Below are positions 1 through 11,898 of a stretch of 64,000 bases of DNA, one piece after another. Under the pieces are notes generated by a model, which ran no database searches, was not told where the DNA came from, and was given only the letters and a program-made list of their open reading frames with translations. This stretch comes from Neckera pumila. Its lineage: Eukaryota; Streptophyta; Bryopsida; Hypnales; Neckeraceae. Each line of letters begins with the position of its first letter. Position 1 is the stretch's first letter. The position numbers and the translations under genes were made by a program. Where the stretch lies: NCBI GenBank assembly GCA_963969595.1, contig OZ018409.1, forward strand, positions 28,161,282 to 28,225,281, in the 5' to 3' direction.

Positions 1-218
1 GTTTGAATGTACTTACAGTAACTGTGATTAACAGGAGTCATTGTGCGATTAAATGTTAAAATTGGTATTTTAAATCGAATTGATTGAATGGACTGAACCA
101 AGACTGGAATAACAAATAGACTGGTTTATGCTGGATAGTTCAATTGGATGTCTGACTTCATTTTTTGTGCATGTGTATTTGGAAGAGAATCTGATCAAAT
201 TAAGGGCAATTAGATTGT

Positions 219-257
219 GCTGAGTGAAATGCTGAGTGAAATGCTGAGTGAAATGTT
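219..257. repeat. 12-bp minisatellite, three units
   Basis: The unit CTGAGTGAAATG occurs three times head to tail. Nothing suggests a function. Confidence 0.85.
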
Positions 258-3132
258 TATATGAGTGAACGGTAGTATACTCAAGCGCCAAGTTAGGATA
301 AATTTACTGTGAATCTCCATCAGTTAATTGAGTCCAGGATTTTTAGGTATTTCTCTGTGATCTATATAGACAAATCGAGTATTGTATTTAGACCTGTCTA
401 TAATGGAATGTTGAAAGTCAGATTGGAACAATGGGTCGTGTCTGGAATTTGAGAACGAATTAACCAATTGGAGATATACTTAAATTTGATCTTAAGTCAA
501 ACTGTACTACTTGGTCAGTTGTGGGCAAATTGAGGATACCGCAAGCACTTGGATGATCCTGGTGGTCAAAATAACCAACGATTAATTGTGTCAATGCTTT
601 CACGAGAATTCAACCAGATTGATTGTACTGGTTCTTACTAATTTCTTGTGATACAATGAATTGAGGATTGATTGGGTAAAGTTTAGGGAATATAAATTCG
701 CAGATTCATACCAATTAGTTGTGAAATTTGGAATCCTGATTAGACATAAGGTAGTATGCTCTTAAAGCGACCAATTAAGCCTACCTAACTCATCATTGAC
801 AGTAGAACATACTTCAAACAACATGTCAGTCCTTCCTAGATAGGGGTCGCAATTAGAACACGGTTGATTTTAGGTGTAGTTACCTTACTGATTCAAGTTA
901 GTTACAAATAGGGTACAGTTTTAAGCACTAATTAGCCATTAGACAAATTGTACCGCATCATGTCACTGTATTTTAGGAATATGTAGTATAGTATCTGTGT
1001 GTGTTGGAATAACAGCTATTTGTGAGAGATAACACATACTAATAGAACCAGACAAATTGACTGTCGCCAACGCTAGAAAGCTGACGACCAAAGAGCTAGA
1101 TGGATGAATGAAGAATTGATAGGAAGAACCATAATAGACCATGTCTCCGCAATAGGTAGTGACAAATTGCCGTAGTTAGAAATTTGTTTGGGCATCCTAA
1201 GTGGCAATTAGGCTAGTAATTGGTAGCTAGAAACAAATTGCCAATTGATTAAAAAAACATCATAGTAATTAAGGAATTGGGTATAAGCCAAGGAATAGGA
1301 ATGAAATAATTTTCAATTAGCCTATTTTACAAAGAAAATGAGGGTAATTTTTAAAAACACTAGTTATTGTTAGAACAAATATAGTCAAATCATTTTTATG
1401 AATCAAAACTGATTAAATCTCTAATTTTTAATTTTCATATTTAATAGGATTCAGGAGCTGATATCATATTAAAAGAAAATATACATATATATACAAGAAT
1501 TTTAACATGACTTTTTGCCTATTCACTACTTTACAACTCACTTTTCCTGTTTCCATTATGAAATCTAAAAGAATCTTCAATTTTGAATTCCTTTTAAAAG
1601 TAGCCCCTCCTTCTAATATTTAAGATGATTTGAAAAATAATAAAAAATAATAAAATATCCCATATCAAGTTATAAATTATTATAATTGGTTATTAAAACA
1701 TCATAAACCAACAAAGTGATTTGAAATCCCTTTCTACTAAATATTTCTATTCCTTTTTTAATCTTGAATAAAAAAATGGACATTGTGATAGAGTCCTGAA
1801 TCGTGCTACAGGAATCAAATTAACAACTATAATCAATTAATGGCAATTTTTTTGAGATGATTCCATATTGTATTTTACTTGAAGCAAACAATTTGTATTA
1901 AAATTAAGTTTTTATAGCAAGATTTGTAACTTAATCTATTTTAAAGAAATGAATTTATCTGAACTTTATTGTGTGACGACGTTTATGGGGTACCCCAAGC
2001 ATGCTTGTACCCAATTACTATATATATCTATATATATTATTATATTACATGATAGGTCATCAGGCATGATCAAATTGAAGGTCATAGCCTATCGATTTGC
2101 CCAAAATCATGTTCTCTACTAGATAGGATTGTGACAACATTCATTGTCAATAGCATTATGGGATGCACTAATCTAAATTTGGAAATAAGAGTGAAATTTT
2201 GAATAATTTAAATACAAAATTCCCTAAAAGAAATCAAATTCCACTAAAAACTACAAAATAAAGTGACTTAGACACATAAATGATAGACAAATTGACCTTT
2301 TCTTCATTATAACCCCCCTTGTGGTCTTAGATTTTTGATAGGACAAAACCTAGATTACAAGTCTACATAAAACAACTTTGTTTTCAACACATTAAATGAA
2401 AAATTCAATATTTTGGGATCTTTGACAAGTTAACTTCAAATTCCTACCAAAAACTTCAATTTTTAGATTTAAGAAAAAAACTTATAAAGTGGATAATAAA
2501 CTAAACTTCTTGTGCTTCATTTCATTATTTAGTTAACATCAATTACAAAAGAAACCATCTTCAATCCTAAAATCAAGTGAAAGGAACAAGTAATTTGATA
2601 GAAATGAAAAAATCTTAAGGGATTAGGATTATAAGATATATGGAGTTTCAAAACCAACCCCTAGAGATTCCTAGCTATGTGAGTCATTGGAACATTGGAG
2701 GCAATGGTCAATTTTGGATATATGTTTCAACTGCACTTCTAAAACTCTTCGTTTGTTTAAAAGGTGTTTAGAAAATACATGCTACAAGAATCTAGAATCT
2801 TTTTTTAATCCTTAACCTCTAAAGATCTAAGAAGACAAAATGTGTCTTCTTCAAATTTTCAATGGCAAATTCTCGGTAGAGTGAAACAAATCTCAATATT
2901 TTGTATAGTAGGATCTCGTAGAGTAACAACTTGACATATTTGTTGCATTTTTGGATTTTCAAAGTTTCAATGTAAAAAATATTGGAAAATTTATTTAGAA
3001 AGTGTAGCCTTGTATAAGGGGTGGGTGGGCATAAATTTTGCATAGGGTCTGAGTGAAAAGGAATGGTGGAATTTTTTGAAGATTTCCTAAAAATGTATTA
3101 ACAATATCAACCGTGGAATTTCAAAAATCAAT

Positions 3133-3160
3133 GAATATATATATATATATATATATATTT
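3133..3160. repeat. (AT)n microsatellite
   Basis: An uninterrupted run of about 14 AT dinucleotides lies in AT-rich spacer. A shorter interrupted TATATATC tract lies near 2020-2050. Confidence 0.9.
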
Positions 3161-3804
3161 TAAATTTTTTATATCCAATTTGGTCAATTTTGGCTTTTTT
3201 ACTCATTTCTATTTGAAAATGTGTACAAATTTGAGATTTAAAAAAATTAAATTAAATTCAAAAATACTATATTTGCCTTAGACTCCAATCAACCCTTTGG
3301 AAGGCATTAAAAAGCTTTGTTTATCTTTTTATAATTTTTCTTTCTAAGAAGCTTTGTTTTTGGTTTATAAATTGATCACCCGTATTTCTTATAATCTAAA
3401 AATCCAAAGGTCAATATTTTCCCCCAATTAATTTTATGCATACTAAATAAAGTTGTCTTTACTTTTGTACGGTTATAATTAAAAATCTCAAGCACATCCA
3501 TGTGCAAAAAAGATCAAAGTGGGATGATTCAATGAAAACCTATATTGTCAAGAAGTTGTTAGGCATTAAAGGTTTAAACATCATAGCTATTGCCTTGAGC
3601 CAATTTTTTCAATTTATTTCAAAAATTGTGACATTCAAGGGTTATTTACCAATAAGATCAAATGGAAATTAAGAAATTCCTTCTAAGGTGGATTATGAAT
3701 TTCTAACATTGAATGCGTCATAATTTTGTCTCTATTATATGTATTTGTTAATATTTGGTCATATAAATTTTTGTTACACTATAACATATTAGTATACATT
3801 TTTA

Positions 3805-3946
3805 TACTACAAGAAAATAGTGTCCAAATTGACATGTCCTAATTGACTAAAAATATCCAAATTGACAAAATTATGTCAAAAAAATGTCTGAATTGATAGA
3901 AAATTGACAAAAAACCCATCTAAATTGACATTGCTTTCTTATAGTG
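3805..3946. mobile_element. CACTA-like miniature transposon (142 bp)
   Basis: The left end reads TACTACAAGAAAATAGTG and the right end, reverse-complemented, reads CACTATAAGAAAGC, close to plant CACTA (En/Spm) termini such as CACTACAAGAAAA. The 3-bp flanks are TTA at 3802-3804 and TTA at 3947-3949, the target-duplication length of that superfamily. The interior has repeated CAAATTGACA-type subterminal motifs and no coding capacity. The motifs resemble those of the larger CACTA element at 15299-17003, so the two may share a transposase source. Confidence 0.75.
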
Positions 3947-4728
3947 TTAATGCATTAATAATTGATTAGGGATGAATTAAAAGTTCAAAATAATTCAAAA
4001 TTTTGGTATCACATTGTTGTTGCTATATCTTATTAAATCACATCTATAATCTAAACAAATGTACTATATAGACACCATCGCAAATAAACATCTTAGATGA
4101 AAAAGATGAAAAAAATAGTTTTGAGTGTTAAATACAAATAAAAATTATTTGCTTCAATTATATAATAGGAAAAATATCTTCAAATCTATTAAAATTGAAT
4201 CTAACAACATTTCAAATTGCAACCTATAGATCATCTATAATAATAAATGAAGTTTGAAGTCTTTGATTTGTTAAGAATCTTTAAATTTCATTTAAATTGA
4301 TATTATCTACACTTTTCTTTCTCTCTATTTGGAAGCATACATATGTCAATTTCTTACAATACCAGTGCGGGTGAATTTTATTGTTTCAAATGATAATACA
4401 ACAAGCAATAAAATATTAAAACCATTGTATTTCAAAAAAAAAGCATTGACAATTTTTTGAGTGATTTTAATAGCTAGTCAACAATTGAGTCTAAATAGGG
4501 GGATAATTTTTATAAAGTTTTGGTACACATAATGATCTCTCTCGTTTCCAATCACATCGGTATAAAGGATTCCAACCATATTCCCCACACCCTCTATAGT
4601 AGCTAGGATACAGTTGCAACATTTTTATTTGTTCATTTAGAATTTGTCCACTCATTTTTGAAGTATAGTACATTGATTGGGTAAAACTGAACAAAATGTA
4701 GACTCAGTGTTTTGGAGTCACTGTATGT

Positions 4729-4868
4729 GTACAAAAAAACTAAATATACACAAAATAGTGAAATTAGGTTGCTCCAAACTATAGTTGACCATATCTGAAA
4801 GTGTTAGATATGAAAAATTAGTGTGGGGGCAACCTAATTTCACTATTTTGTGTAGAGTTTTTGTAGAA
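4729..4868. repeat. Hairpin-forming inverted repeat
   Basis: A perfect 24-bp arm at 4749-4772 (begins CACAAAATAGTGAAATTAGG) is reverse-complemented at 4829-4852. The arms extend outwards imperfectly through GTACAAAAAA and TTTTTGTAG. The loop contains a smaller CATATCT/AGATATG inverted pair. It looks like a small foldback MITE, but I could not define a clean target duplication. Confidence 0.7.
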
Positions 4869-5066
4869 AAGAATTTTTGACATCTAAATCAACAAATGCA
4901 TTTGAAAATACTGAAAAATATTCTTTAAAATTGGATGGATGAAAAACAATTCCTTGGAAGCATGAAACATATATATTTGAATTCATTCATCTCTATCAAA
5001 GAGGAGTAAAGCTCCACCCCAATCCAATGCAAGACATGACATGGCAAGCAAATCAGTATGTCTTAA

Positions 5067-5950
5067 CTCCTAAAGGCCCAAGACCTTTTTTTTTTGTCAA
5101 AAAACACTCAAAACTGCCATTTTTATAGCAAAGAGTAAAAAAATTGAAAAATGTTTTTCTTGCACATCTAACCGTAGGATCTTACACCTAATTAGTATGA
5201 GAATGTGTGGAAAAAATTTCAAAATTTTTGACCATAAGATATCTCTCTTTAAAGTGAAGAAAACAAGTTTTTTAGCACATTGTGGAACTAGATTTATGAC
5301 TTTGAACACTTTTAACTTAAATTTTTTACACTACAGAGTTTTGAGCTTTAAATCTTTTTAGTAGAGAATTGATTTGAGAGTTTAGGGAGAAAAAAAATTC
5401 AAAAAAACTTAATTTTCATACTTCAAAAATTGTTAAGTAGAAGTAGATATGAGACAGAAGGAAATCCTAAAATATTAATATCTTTTAGATGGAATTAAAG
5501 TGCACTAATCCCAATGGTGAGATTGCTCTGGCAAGCAAACTAAACCATGTACAACTTTTTCTTTTGAAAATTGCAAAAATTGCATTCCAAAATGAATCTT
5601 ACAAGTAAGTTTTTCAAAGAAGATGCTCTAATTGCCCAAAAAACAAGATTGTCCATAAATTTCTCATAAAAACCAATTGAAATGAATCAAAGCTTTCCAG
5701 ATATGACAAAAATATAATCTATAAGAAAAAAAATAAAAATAAAAAATAAAAAATCTTTGCAAATTTTTTTTGATGCCCCCTCTCCCCTGTTTTGAGCTTA
5801 TTTGGGCATAACTTTTGTTTCCAGGCACTGATTGAACAAAAATTATTCTCCCACGAAGCTTAGCAGTTTTCTATCTTCAAAAAATTTCAAAAAATCATGA
5901 CAGAAATTTAGCCCATAGGTACTTGCCCGAAAACAATGGGCCTTTAGGGG
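5067..5950 (-). mobile_element. TTAA-flanked piggyBac-like element, copy A (884 bp)
   Basis: Flanked by TTAA at 5063-5066 and 5951-5954. The termini are CTCCTAAAGGCCCAAG on the left and GGGCCTTTAGGGG on the right, inverted with one or two mismatches. The interior is AT-rich and non-coding, and matches copies B (26289-27182) and C (43374-44299) in inverted orientation, for example the shared GTGTGGAAAAAATTTCAAAA block and the GGTACCTACGGGCTGAAATTT-like block near one end. It is non-autonomous. The piggyBac assignment rests on TTAA duplication plus CCC-type termini and is an inference. Confidence 0.75.
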
Positions 5951-7140
5951 TTAAATTCTTGAAGGTTAGAGTTTGCACATGTGGGATTATAATCATTGAA
6001 ATAATTAGATGTTGGAAGAGAAGAGTGAATATACTTAAACAACAGGGAGTGTGGTATTTTTTTGGTTCCTTGATGCACCTTGAAGGTTATATACCCTACA
6101 TAAAGGTCAAATTTGGCATAAATTAAAGTCATTTTTGTAAAAAAGTGTCACATGTCATCTTGTGAATGGAGTGCGGTGATATGGACCCTTGAGAGTCTAA
6201 TGTGGAAATTCCATTTCAGCACTTGAGTGCCAAGTCAAACCTTCACTTACATTATCCTCTTTTGTGTGAACCCCTTTTTCTTTGCATGAATTATACAATA
6301 CTTTAAACTCATCTTAAACCATAAATGTCCAAGGACTTATTTGAGCTTGTTGGAGTGGTCTCTCCATCCAACTTTTATACATGGTTTTGAAGAGAATTGT
6401 GTCATTAGAGGTTATCAATCCTCAAAGTAGTGATGAGTGCTCCATAATTGAGAAGATTTGTACAAGTATTGAGTTGCAAGACACTAATAAGGAAGAACAT
6501 GGGGACTAAATTCTTCTCTTCAACAAAACAAGAAGCCACAACAAGTTTGTCCCTCATTCGAGATTTTAGAACGAAAAAATAGTCTACTTTGCCCCAGATT
6601 CATTTGGTGGTGTTATTCATCATAAAAGAAAAGAGTAAACAGACAATACAAGAATATGAAAAAACGAAGTATACATCTTTGCTTTCAAGACCTTGGGAGT
6701 ACATGGACTCTTTGATGAAACAAAAGCTCAATGGTTGCATCCTGTTCAATCATGCTCAAATGAAGGACACCATACTGCTACCTGCTAAAGGACACTATTA
6801 TGAGATATATTCATGCCTGGCAGCCACCTCTACAGATATGAAGCTCCATTGAGGTTATGTCATACAGAAATCGACAGCTTCAGTCGGTCCTAGCTGGTAG
6901 GCTTGTGAAAAGTATATGGCTGGAACGTTGGAACCTTGAAGCTTCTCTTACGCACAACAGTATCAGCAAGGCTATTCTTATCTGGCCTCCAAACTTGAAA
7001 ATAGAGCAAGCATCAGATTTGTACCATATTATATGAGAATCCAAAATACTAAATCCACAAATTTTGGAATGCAGGAAGATGTGAAGAGGTCTTCATATTC
7101 AGGAATAACATAATACAATTGAAAGAATGCCAGCATACCT

Positions 7141-8595
7141 TCAAACCTGTTCTGGGAAAAATTGATTGTACAGATCCCGAAGGACACGACATATTTCTTG
7201 AAATGTTGGCCGAGCACGAGGTGACGAAGCCCAACAGCGTTTAATGAGGTGAAGCAACAACAAACAATCACGTTCTAAAGACCGAAAGTTGAAATCACGA
7301 TCTGGTCTCCACTGTGTTTCATCTTCATCAGGCTTCATAACACTGTCAACCTTGAATCCTCTAGGAAAGTTTTCGGATTGAACTCCAGTGACCACCTGGT
7401 ACGCCACAACTCCGAAGCTATAGACATCGATTTTGTAGAGGCATTCGGGCGGTTCTGATCCTTTAGATTTACGACACCTCCAAACTTCGGGTGCAGTGTA
7501 ATGTTTGGTGCCAATTCCGTAAGATAAGGGTTCCACTGTTGCACCAGATGAATCCACGCGTTGCCTGCAACCAAAATCAGCAACCTTCACGAGGTAGAAT
7601 TGAGCAACGGAAGGGGGCATCGCCATTTCACTCATGAGAAGATTCCCAGGTTTCAGATCTCCATGCACAAATCCCTCATGATGTAAATGTTTCACCGCCT
7701 CTGCAAATTGCAACAACACAACCAGCGTCTCTTGAAACGAAAATGGTGCGTTCCTGCCAGCCATACCTCTTTCGCATAGAAACCTTCGAAGATCGACCTC
7801 CAACCATTCTATGAACAAGTTGCAGTTGGATGACCCATCCGACCAACCAAAAAAATGAACGATGTTGGGATGCGAGACTTTCAAAGCAACGTCAAACTCA
7901 CACTTGAAGTTCTTGTTTTGATAAGGAATGTCACAGATAAACAGTTTCCTGGCGAAGGTGCCATGGCACCATAATATTTTGCAAATTTCTCCTTCGTTTC
8001 CCTTTGCTTCGGTATGATCATCCACCATCCTTACATCTGTCTCCTCCAAGTACCAGAATTTCACAAATTCCGCAGCAACCATATGATGTTTCAGTTGTTC
8101 CACAAGAGCGCAATTTGAACAACAGAGTCCAGGGAATATATTCACTTCCATCGTTTCTCCGAAACCACGGAGACGGTTACCCGGGAAGAATCCCAGACTA
8201 CATTGGTGTTTAGGGCAAGTGCCCTTGATGCCCTCAAACCATGTCAAGTAAGCTTGCTTTGGCATGACATTGCTGTGAATGCTGTGAACGGAAAAACCAA
8301 AGTCCGAGGAGTTGCACGTGATTACGGTCCTAAGCCACTACTCCTCAGATATGCACCTAAAAAAGTACTTGAATGGACAGGCAGACCGACAGTGAGACTT
8401 TATCGTTCTCCAAGATGGCTTTTCAGGGGCACCAAAGAATCGAGGAAGCAACCTTACGAACTGCGATGCATCGATGGAATCGAGTTCGGTAGAATCCACA
8501 ACTAAAATCGGGTCATTCTCTTCACCTCTCGACGGCCAAGTACATCCTGTCACGCGCGCAACCTTAAGATAGAATTTGGCCATTAGATTCCACAA
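7141..8595 (-). CDS. Protein kinase domain protein, two exons (kinase 1)
   Basis: CDS join on the minus strand: exon 1 8595-8357, exon 2 8281-7141, giving 459 residues. The 75-base intron (8356-8282) has GT and AG ends with a pyrimidine-rich acceptor tract; its length is a multiple of three and it holds an in-frame TAG, so unspliced reading would look like a nonsense mutation. The kinase C-lobe is clear: HGDLKPGNLL (about residue 286, HGD rather than HRD), DFG (about 315), APE (about 343), and an SFGVVAYQ helix. The N-lobe is divergent: no canonical glycine-rich loop, and the best candidate for the ATP-binding lysine lies in ARKLFI (about 192). The N-terminal 150 residues are Cys-rich and unrecognised. 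A second Met at codon 5 could be the start. It may be a weak kinase or a pseudokinase. It is divergent from kinase 2 at 19547. Confidence 0.8.
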
Positions 8596-9113
8596 GCTGA
8601 CGTCTTGAACCCTAGAAAAGCAACCTAAACCAAACTCGCGGTATTTCTAGGACAGGCAGAGTATTCAGAACACTCGCAAATGAGCATTAGGGTCTGCGAT
8701 CCATACTCTTAACGTGCTCTCTTGTCTGCAAATACAGTGTTACCAATAGAACGACAAGCAACCCTCACTCTACACAAACACGAGAGATCTAACCAACAAT
8801 CACATGAGTCACGCACTTCAGTTCCGTTGCACATAGGCAATATGTGGAATCCACGCACATGGGGAGACGCAGAGTGATGGTAAGCTAACAATCACTTACT
8901 GGTGAGATGCGCAGGGTACAGATGCACAGACGCATCCCGAAACTGGCAATATCGAAGATTATGGCGAGGACTGTGCCTATCGACTATAGTGACTATGCCC
9001 TAGCTTTCTTGTTTTTCTTGTTTCTAGGGCATCCAGAACACTGCAAGAAAAATCAACCTTCGGAATAGAAAAAATGTGTCAATCCACCGTCAATTCTCAC
9101 TGCCCCTCATAAT
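8596..9113. other. Upstream region of kinase 1
   Basis: About 520 bases between the kinase 1 start and the retrotransposon. No credible exon is visible. It should hold the kinase 1 promoter. The last five bases, ATAAT (9109-9113), are the left copy of the retrotransposon target duplication. Confidence 0.5.
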
Positions 9114-9332
9114 TGTTGAGGATATAAAACGAAAGTTGTAAAACATAAGAACAACAAAAATACACTCAAAAGAATACCTTACTTCATTAGTGTTTGAAGT
9201 ATATACAAGGAGAATAGGAGAGAGACAATGAATAGTTGTCTTCTCCTATTCGTCCAAGAAGATTTCCTCTAATCCTAGTGACAAGTGTCACTCACCATAT
9301 TATGGTGAGTGTTCACACTACGTTTCTTAACA
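9114..9332 (-). repeat. 3' LTR of the copia element
   Basis: 219 bases, TG...CA ended. Compared by eye with the other LTR it differs by one substitution (GTGAGTG versus GTGAGCG near the plus-strand right end) and lacks a 4-base CAAA. It contains a short inverted repeat, CTCACCATAATATGGTGAG, near its minus-strand 5' end. Confidence 0.95.
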
Positions 9333-9345
9333 CTCCTCCTCGCTC
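9333..9345 (-). other. Polypurine tract of the copia element
   Basis: The minus strand reads GAGCGAGGAGGAG directly before the 3' LTR, the expected place and composition for the primer of plus-strand DNA synthesis. Confidence 0.8.
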
Positions 9346-9409
9346 AACATAATAGTAGTAAAATAAAAATTTAATATGATGTATTTGATGAAGTCTATAT
9401 AATCAGTTA

Positions 9410-9640
9410 GAAGTCGGTTATTGTCGCCAAGTTGTGGACTTGGTCGGCTGGTTTCGTACGTCAATGGTCAACCAATCGGTCCAAGGTTCGATACTCGTCG
9501 GCCTCATCGACTGATTCGGGGAACCCACGGCTTGGCATTGCTAGTGAGGCAGGAATAAATAGTCGACCCGCTACCCTACCCCTGAGCTGTGATGTGACAA
9601 GATGCAGGGCACCCCATTATGGTTAACAAGCTCCAGCATT
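9410..9640. other. GC-rich patch in the copia 3' region, possibly tRNA-derived
   Basis: About 230 bases of clearly higher GC lie between the RNase H end and the polypurine tract. They include GGTTCGATAC at 9485-9494, which fits a pol III B box, and an A-box-like GCCAAGTTGTGG about 60 bases upstream. No cloverleaf can be drawn confidently. It could be a SINE fragment or captured host sequence. Confidence 0.3.
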
Positions 9641-9921
9641 GATTCCAAAAATCGTGGTTCTCACCACGACCCCACTTTTTTCAATATAATATCCGTATGT
9701 TTACAGTTGTTGCCTCATTAGAACCTTATCTGGGAAAACCTTGATTATGATCAAGGAGAAAACCACAGATGAAGGAAAAAAAGTATAGTACCTTTATCAA
9801 TCCATTCTTATAGCAAAATCCAATGGGAAAGAACTATAAAAAGGATATCAAAAGGTTTACACACTTATTGAATGTCTTATTCCAAAATACTAAGTCGCCT
9901 CATGCCAATGCCATGAATGAG

Positions 9922-10431
9922 TCAACGATGAATAGATAATGGAAGAGCCTTGGTAAAGAGATCAACAAGATTATCAGTTGATGAAACTTTCTTGATTTCA
10001 AGTGCTTTGTTAGTAATCAAGTTGTGTGTAAGACTAAAATACTTTGGATCAATATGTTTTGTTCGGTCACCCTTAACAAAACCTACTTGCATTTGTGCAA
10101 CACAAGCACTATTGTCTTTATATAAGACAATTGGAGAATTATCATGTGATAATCCACAATTTGTTTGAATAAAATTATCAATTGACCATAGCCAAATGCA
10201 TTCCCGAGATGCTTCATACAAAGCAATAATTTCTGCATGATTAGATGATGTTGCAGTAATTGTTTGCTTCATTGAATTCCAAGAAATTGCAGCTCCATGT
10301 CGTAAGAAAACATAACCTGTTTGAGATTTGGATGTTGCTGGATCAGATCTATATCCAGCATCAGCATATCCAACTAATTTTGGATCTGTAGATCGACTAT
10401 AATGTAGTCCCAAATCTTTAGTTTCTTTCAA
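9922..10431 (-). pseudogene. copia RNase H domain and Pol C-terminus
   Basis: An open segment of 169 codons in the same frame as the rest of pol. It has the copia RNase H hallmarks YADAGY (usually YADADWAG), SWNSMKQ, SSNHAEIIAL, DNSACV and HIDPKYF (usually HIDIRYHF), followed by the typical NLVDLFTKALP end of copia Pol. An in-frame TAA at about 10464 separates it from the reverse transcriptase, so no full-length Pol can be made. Confidence 0.9.
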
Positions 10432-10464
10432 GTAACAAAAAAGATATTTGACGCCATTCCAATG

Positions 10465-11283
10465 TTAGAGTATCAGTCTAGAACTATGTCTTGCAAGGAA
10501 ACTAACTGCAAATGCAATGTCAGGTCTTGTAGACGTAGCCAAATATAAGAGTGCTCCGACCGCTGCAATGTATGGATATTGTTCACTCAATGGTTCCTCC
10601 TCCTCCTCACAAGGGCGATAAGGATCATCATCTTTAGCACTACGATCAACCATATGTATAGATAGAGGAAAAGCATCAATTATGTTGAATCGTTTGAGAA
10701 TTCGGTTGATATAAGTGGTTTGAGAAAGAAAGATGTTGTTATCTTTCATGTGTAAAATCTGTAAACCAATGCAAAAAATAGTTTTGCCAAGTAATTTCAT
10801 CTCAAACTCACAAATAAACAATTGAGTAGCTGTAGCACATGCAGATTTGGTGTCCACAAGGTTCAAATCATCAACATAGACGGCGATAATAACAAATCCA
10901 TGTTTGTCTCTTTTGATAAAGAGACATGGAAGCAATGCATCATTTATAAAATGATGCTCAAGAAGAAATTGTCGCAGTCGCTGATACTACATAAGTCTAG
11001 ATTGTTTGAGACCATACAATGCACGTTGTAATTTAACGCCACGATATTTGTCTGAAGTAGATGAATGTGAGCTAGTGGTCTCAAGATCAGGAGGCACTTT
11101 CATATAAATATTAACATATAAAGAGCCATATAGATAGGCTATCACTACATCCATAAGATGCATATCAAGAATAGCATAAATTGCCATTCCAAGAAGATAC
11201 CGGAATGTAATCGAATCTATAACTGGAGAATATGTGATATCATAATCAATACCAAATTTTTGAGTAAAACTTTGAGCAACCAA
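10465..11283 (-). pseudogene. copia reverse transcriptase, interrupted
   Basis: Two open segments in one frame, 10987-11283 and 10465-10935, separated by an in-frame stop. The first holds LMDVVIAYLYG (family form QMDVKTAFLNG) and a KVPPDLE segment. The second holds the catalytic YVDD at 10867-10878 followed by the thumb region and a TRPDIAFAV block. The catalytic Asp pair is present, but stop codons and changes in the first conserved block make the domain inactive as encoded. Confidence 0.9.
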
Positions 11284-11445
11284 ACGGACTTTGTATCGAA
11301 TAATGTGTCTTTTGTCATTACGTTTGTGAATGAATACCAGCTTGTACCAAGAGGGCGAGCAGTGAGATTGTCTACAATAGGACCAAACACTTGTTTTTTT
11401 ATTTAAAGAAGTATATTCCTCCTCAATAGTAGCTTTCCACTTTGG

Positions 11446-11793
11446 TCAATTAGAGCGATGCATCGCTTCGTCAATTGTACGAGGTTCAAGATCATCTTTC
11501 TCGCAAGAAAAATTTTCTGCAATCATACAAATGAAGGAATCATTGATGTCCATATTTGCCCTATTCCATACATCTCCCGTACCGCAGTACATCACAGAAA
11601 ATTTTGTGTTCAACTTAGGTTTTTCTTGCTGTTGAACAAAAATATTGCCTTGAGATGTTGATGGACAGTCGTTTGCAAATGATTTTGTAAAATTAGCCGT
11701 ATTTGCTATAAGTGAAGAAGGATCAACAGTATGTGGAAAAAGTTTGCGTTTACGTGGCTGTTTATCCGGTTCGTGAGTTTGTTTGCCTGTCAA
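11446..11793 (-). pseudogene. copia Pol linker between integrase and reverse transcriptase
   Basis: An open segment of 115 codons in the pol frame, rich in Lys, Pro, Ser and Thr, at the position of the poorly conserved integrase C-terminal region in copia elements. A one-base frameshift near 11905 separates it from the integrase core: the reading resumes in another frame with a TPDGFYDATR-like segment. The region has no catalytic motif. Confidence 0.7.
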
Positions 11794-11898
11794 TTGAGGA
11801 GTTGAAGTTGTTGTAATATTTGGTACAATTATTCGGCAGGAAGATTATGAGCTTTATTCAACGGATTTCGAGTAATCCGTGTCGCATCATAAAACCCA

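Larger units (their letters stand above)
1..7140. other. AT-rich intergenic spacer with small repeats
   Basis: No gene is recognised here. Open frames are short and dominated by Lys, Asn, Phe and Ile, as expected by chance in AT-rich DNA. The stretch holds a 12-bp minisatellite, AT microsatellites, a CACTA-like MITE, an inverted-repeat hairpin and a TTAA-flanked element, listed separately. The first 1.3 kb is unusually dense in CAATT/AATTG pentamers. A plus-strand ORF at 6589-6852 (87 codons) resembles no family I know. Confidence 0.6.

Noticed and set aside
8338..8340. Nonsense mutation in kinase 1
   Set aside because: The TAG falls inside a 75-base intron with good GT and AG sites and a pyrimidine tract.
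9424..9494. tRNA gene in the copia 3' region
   Set aside because: A- and B-box-like words occur, but acceptor and anticodon stems cannot be formed.
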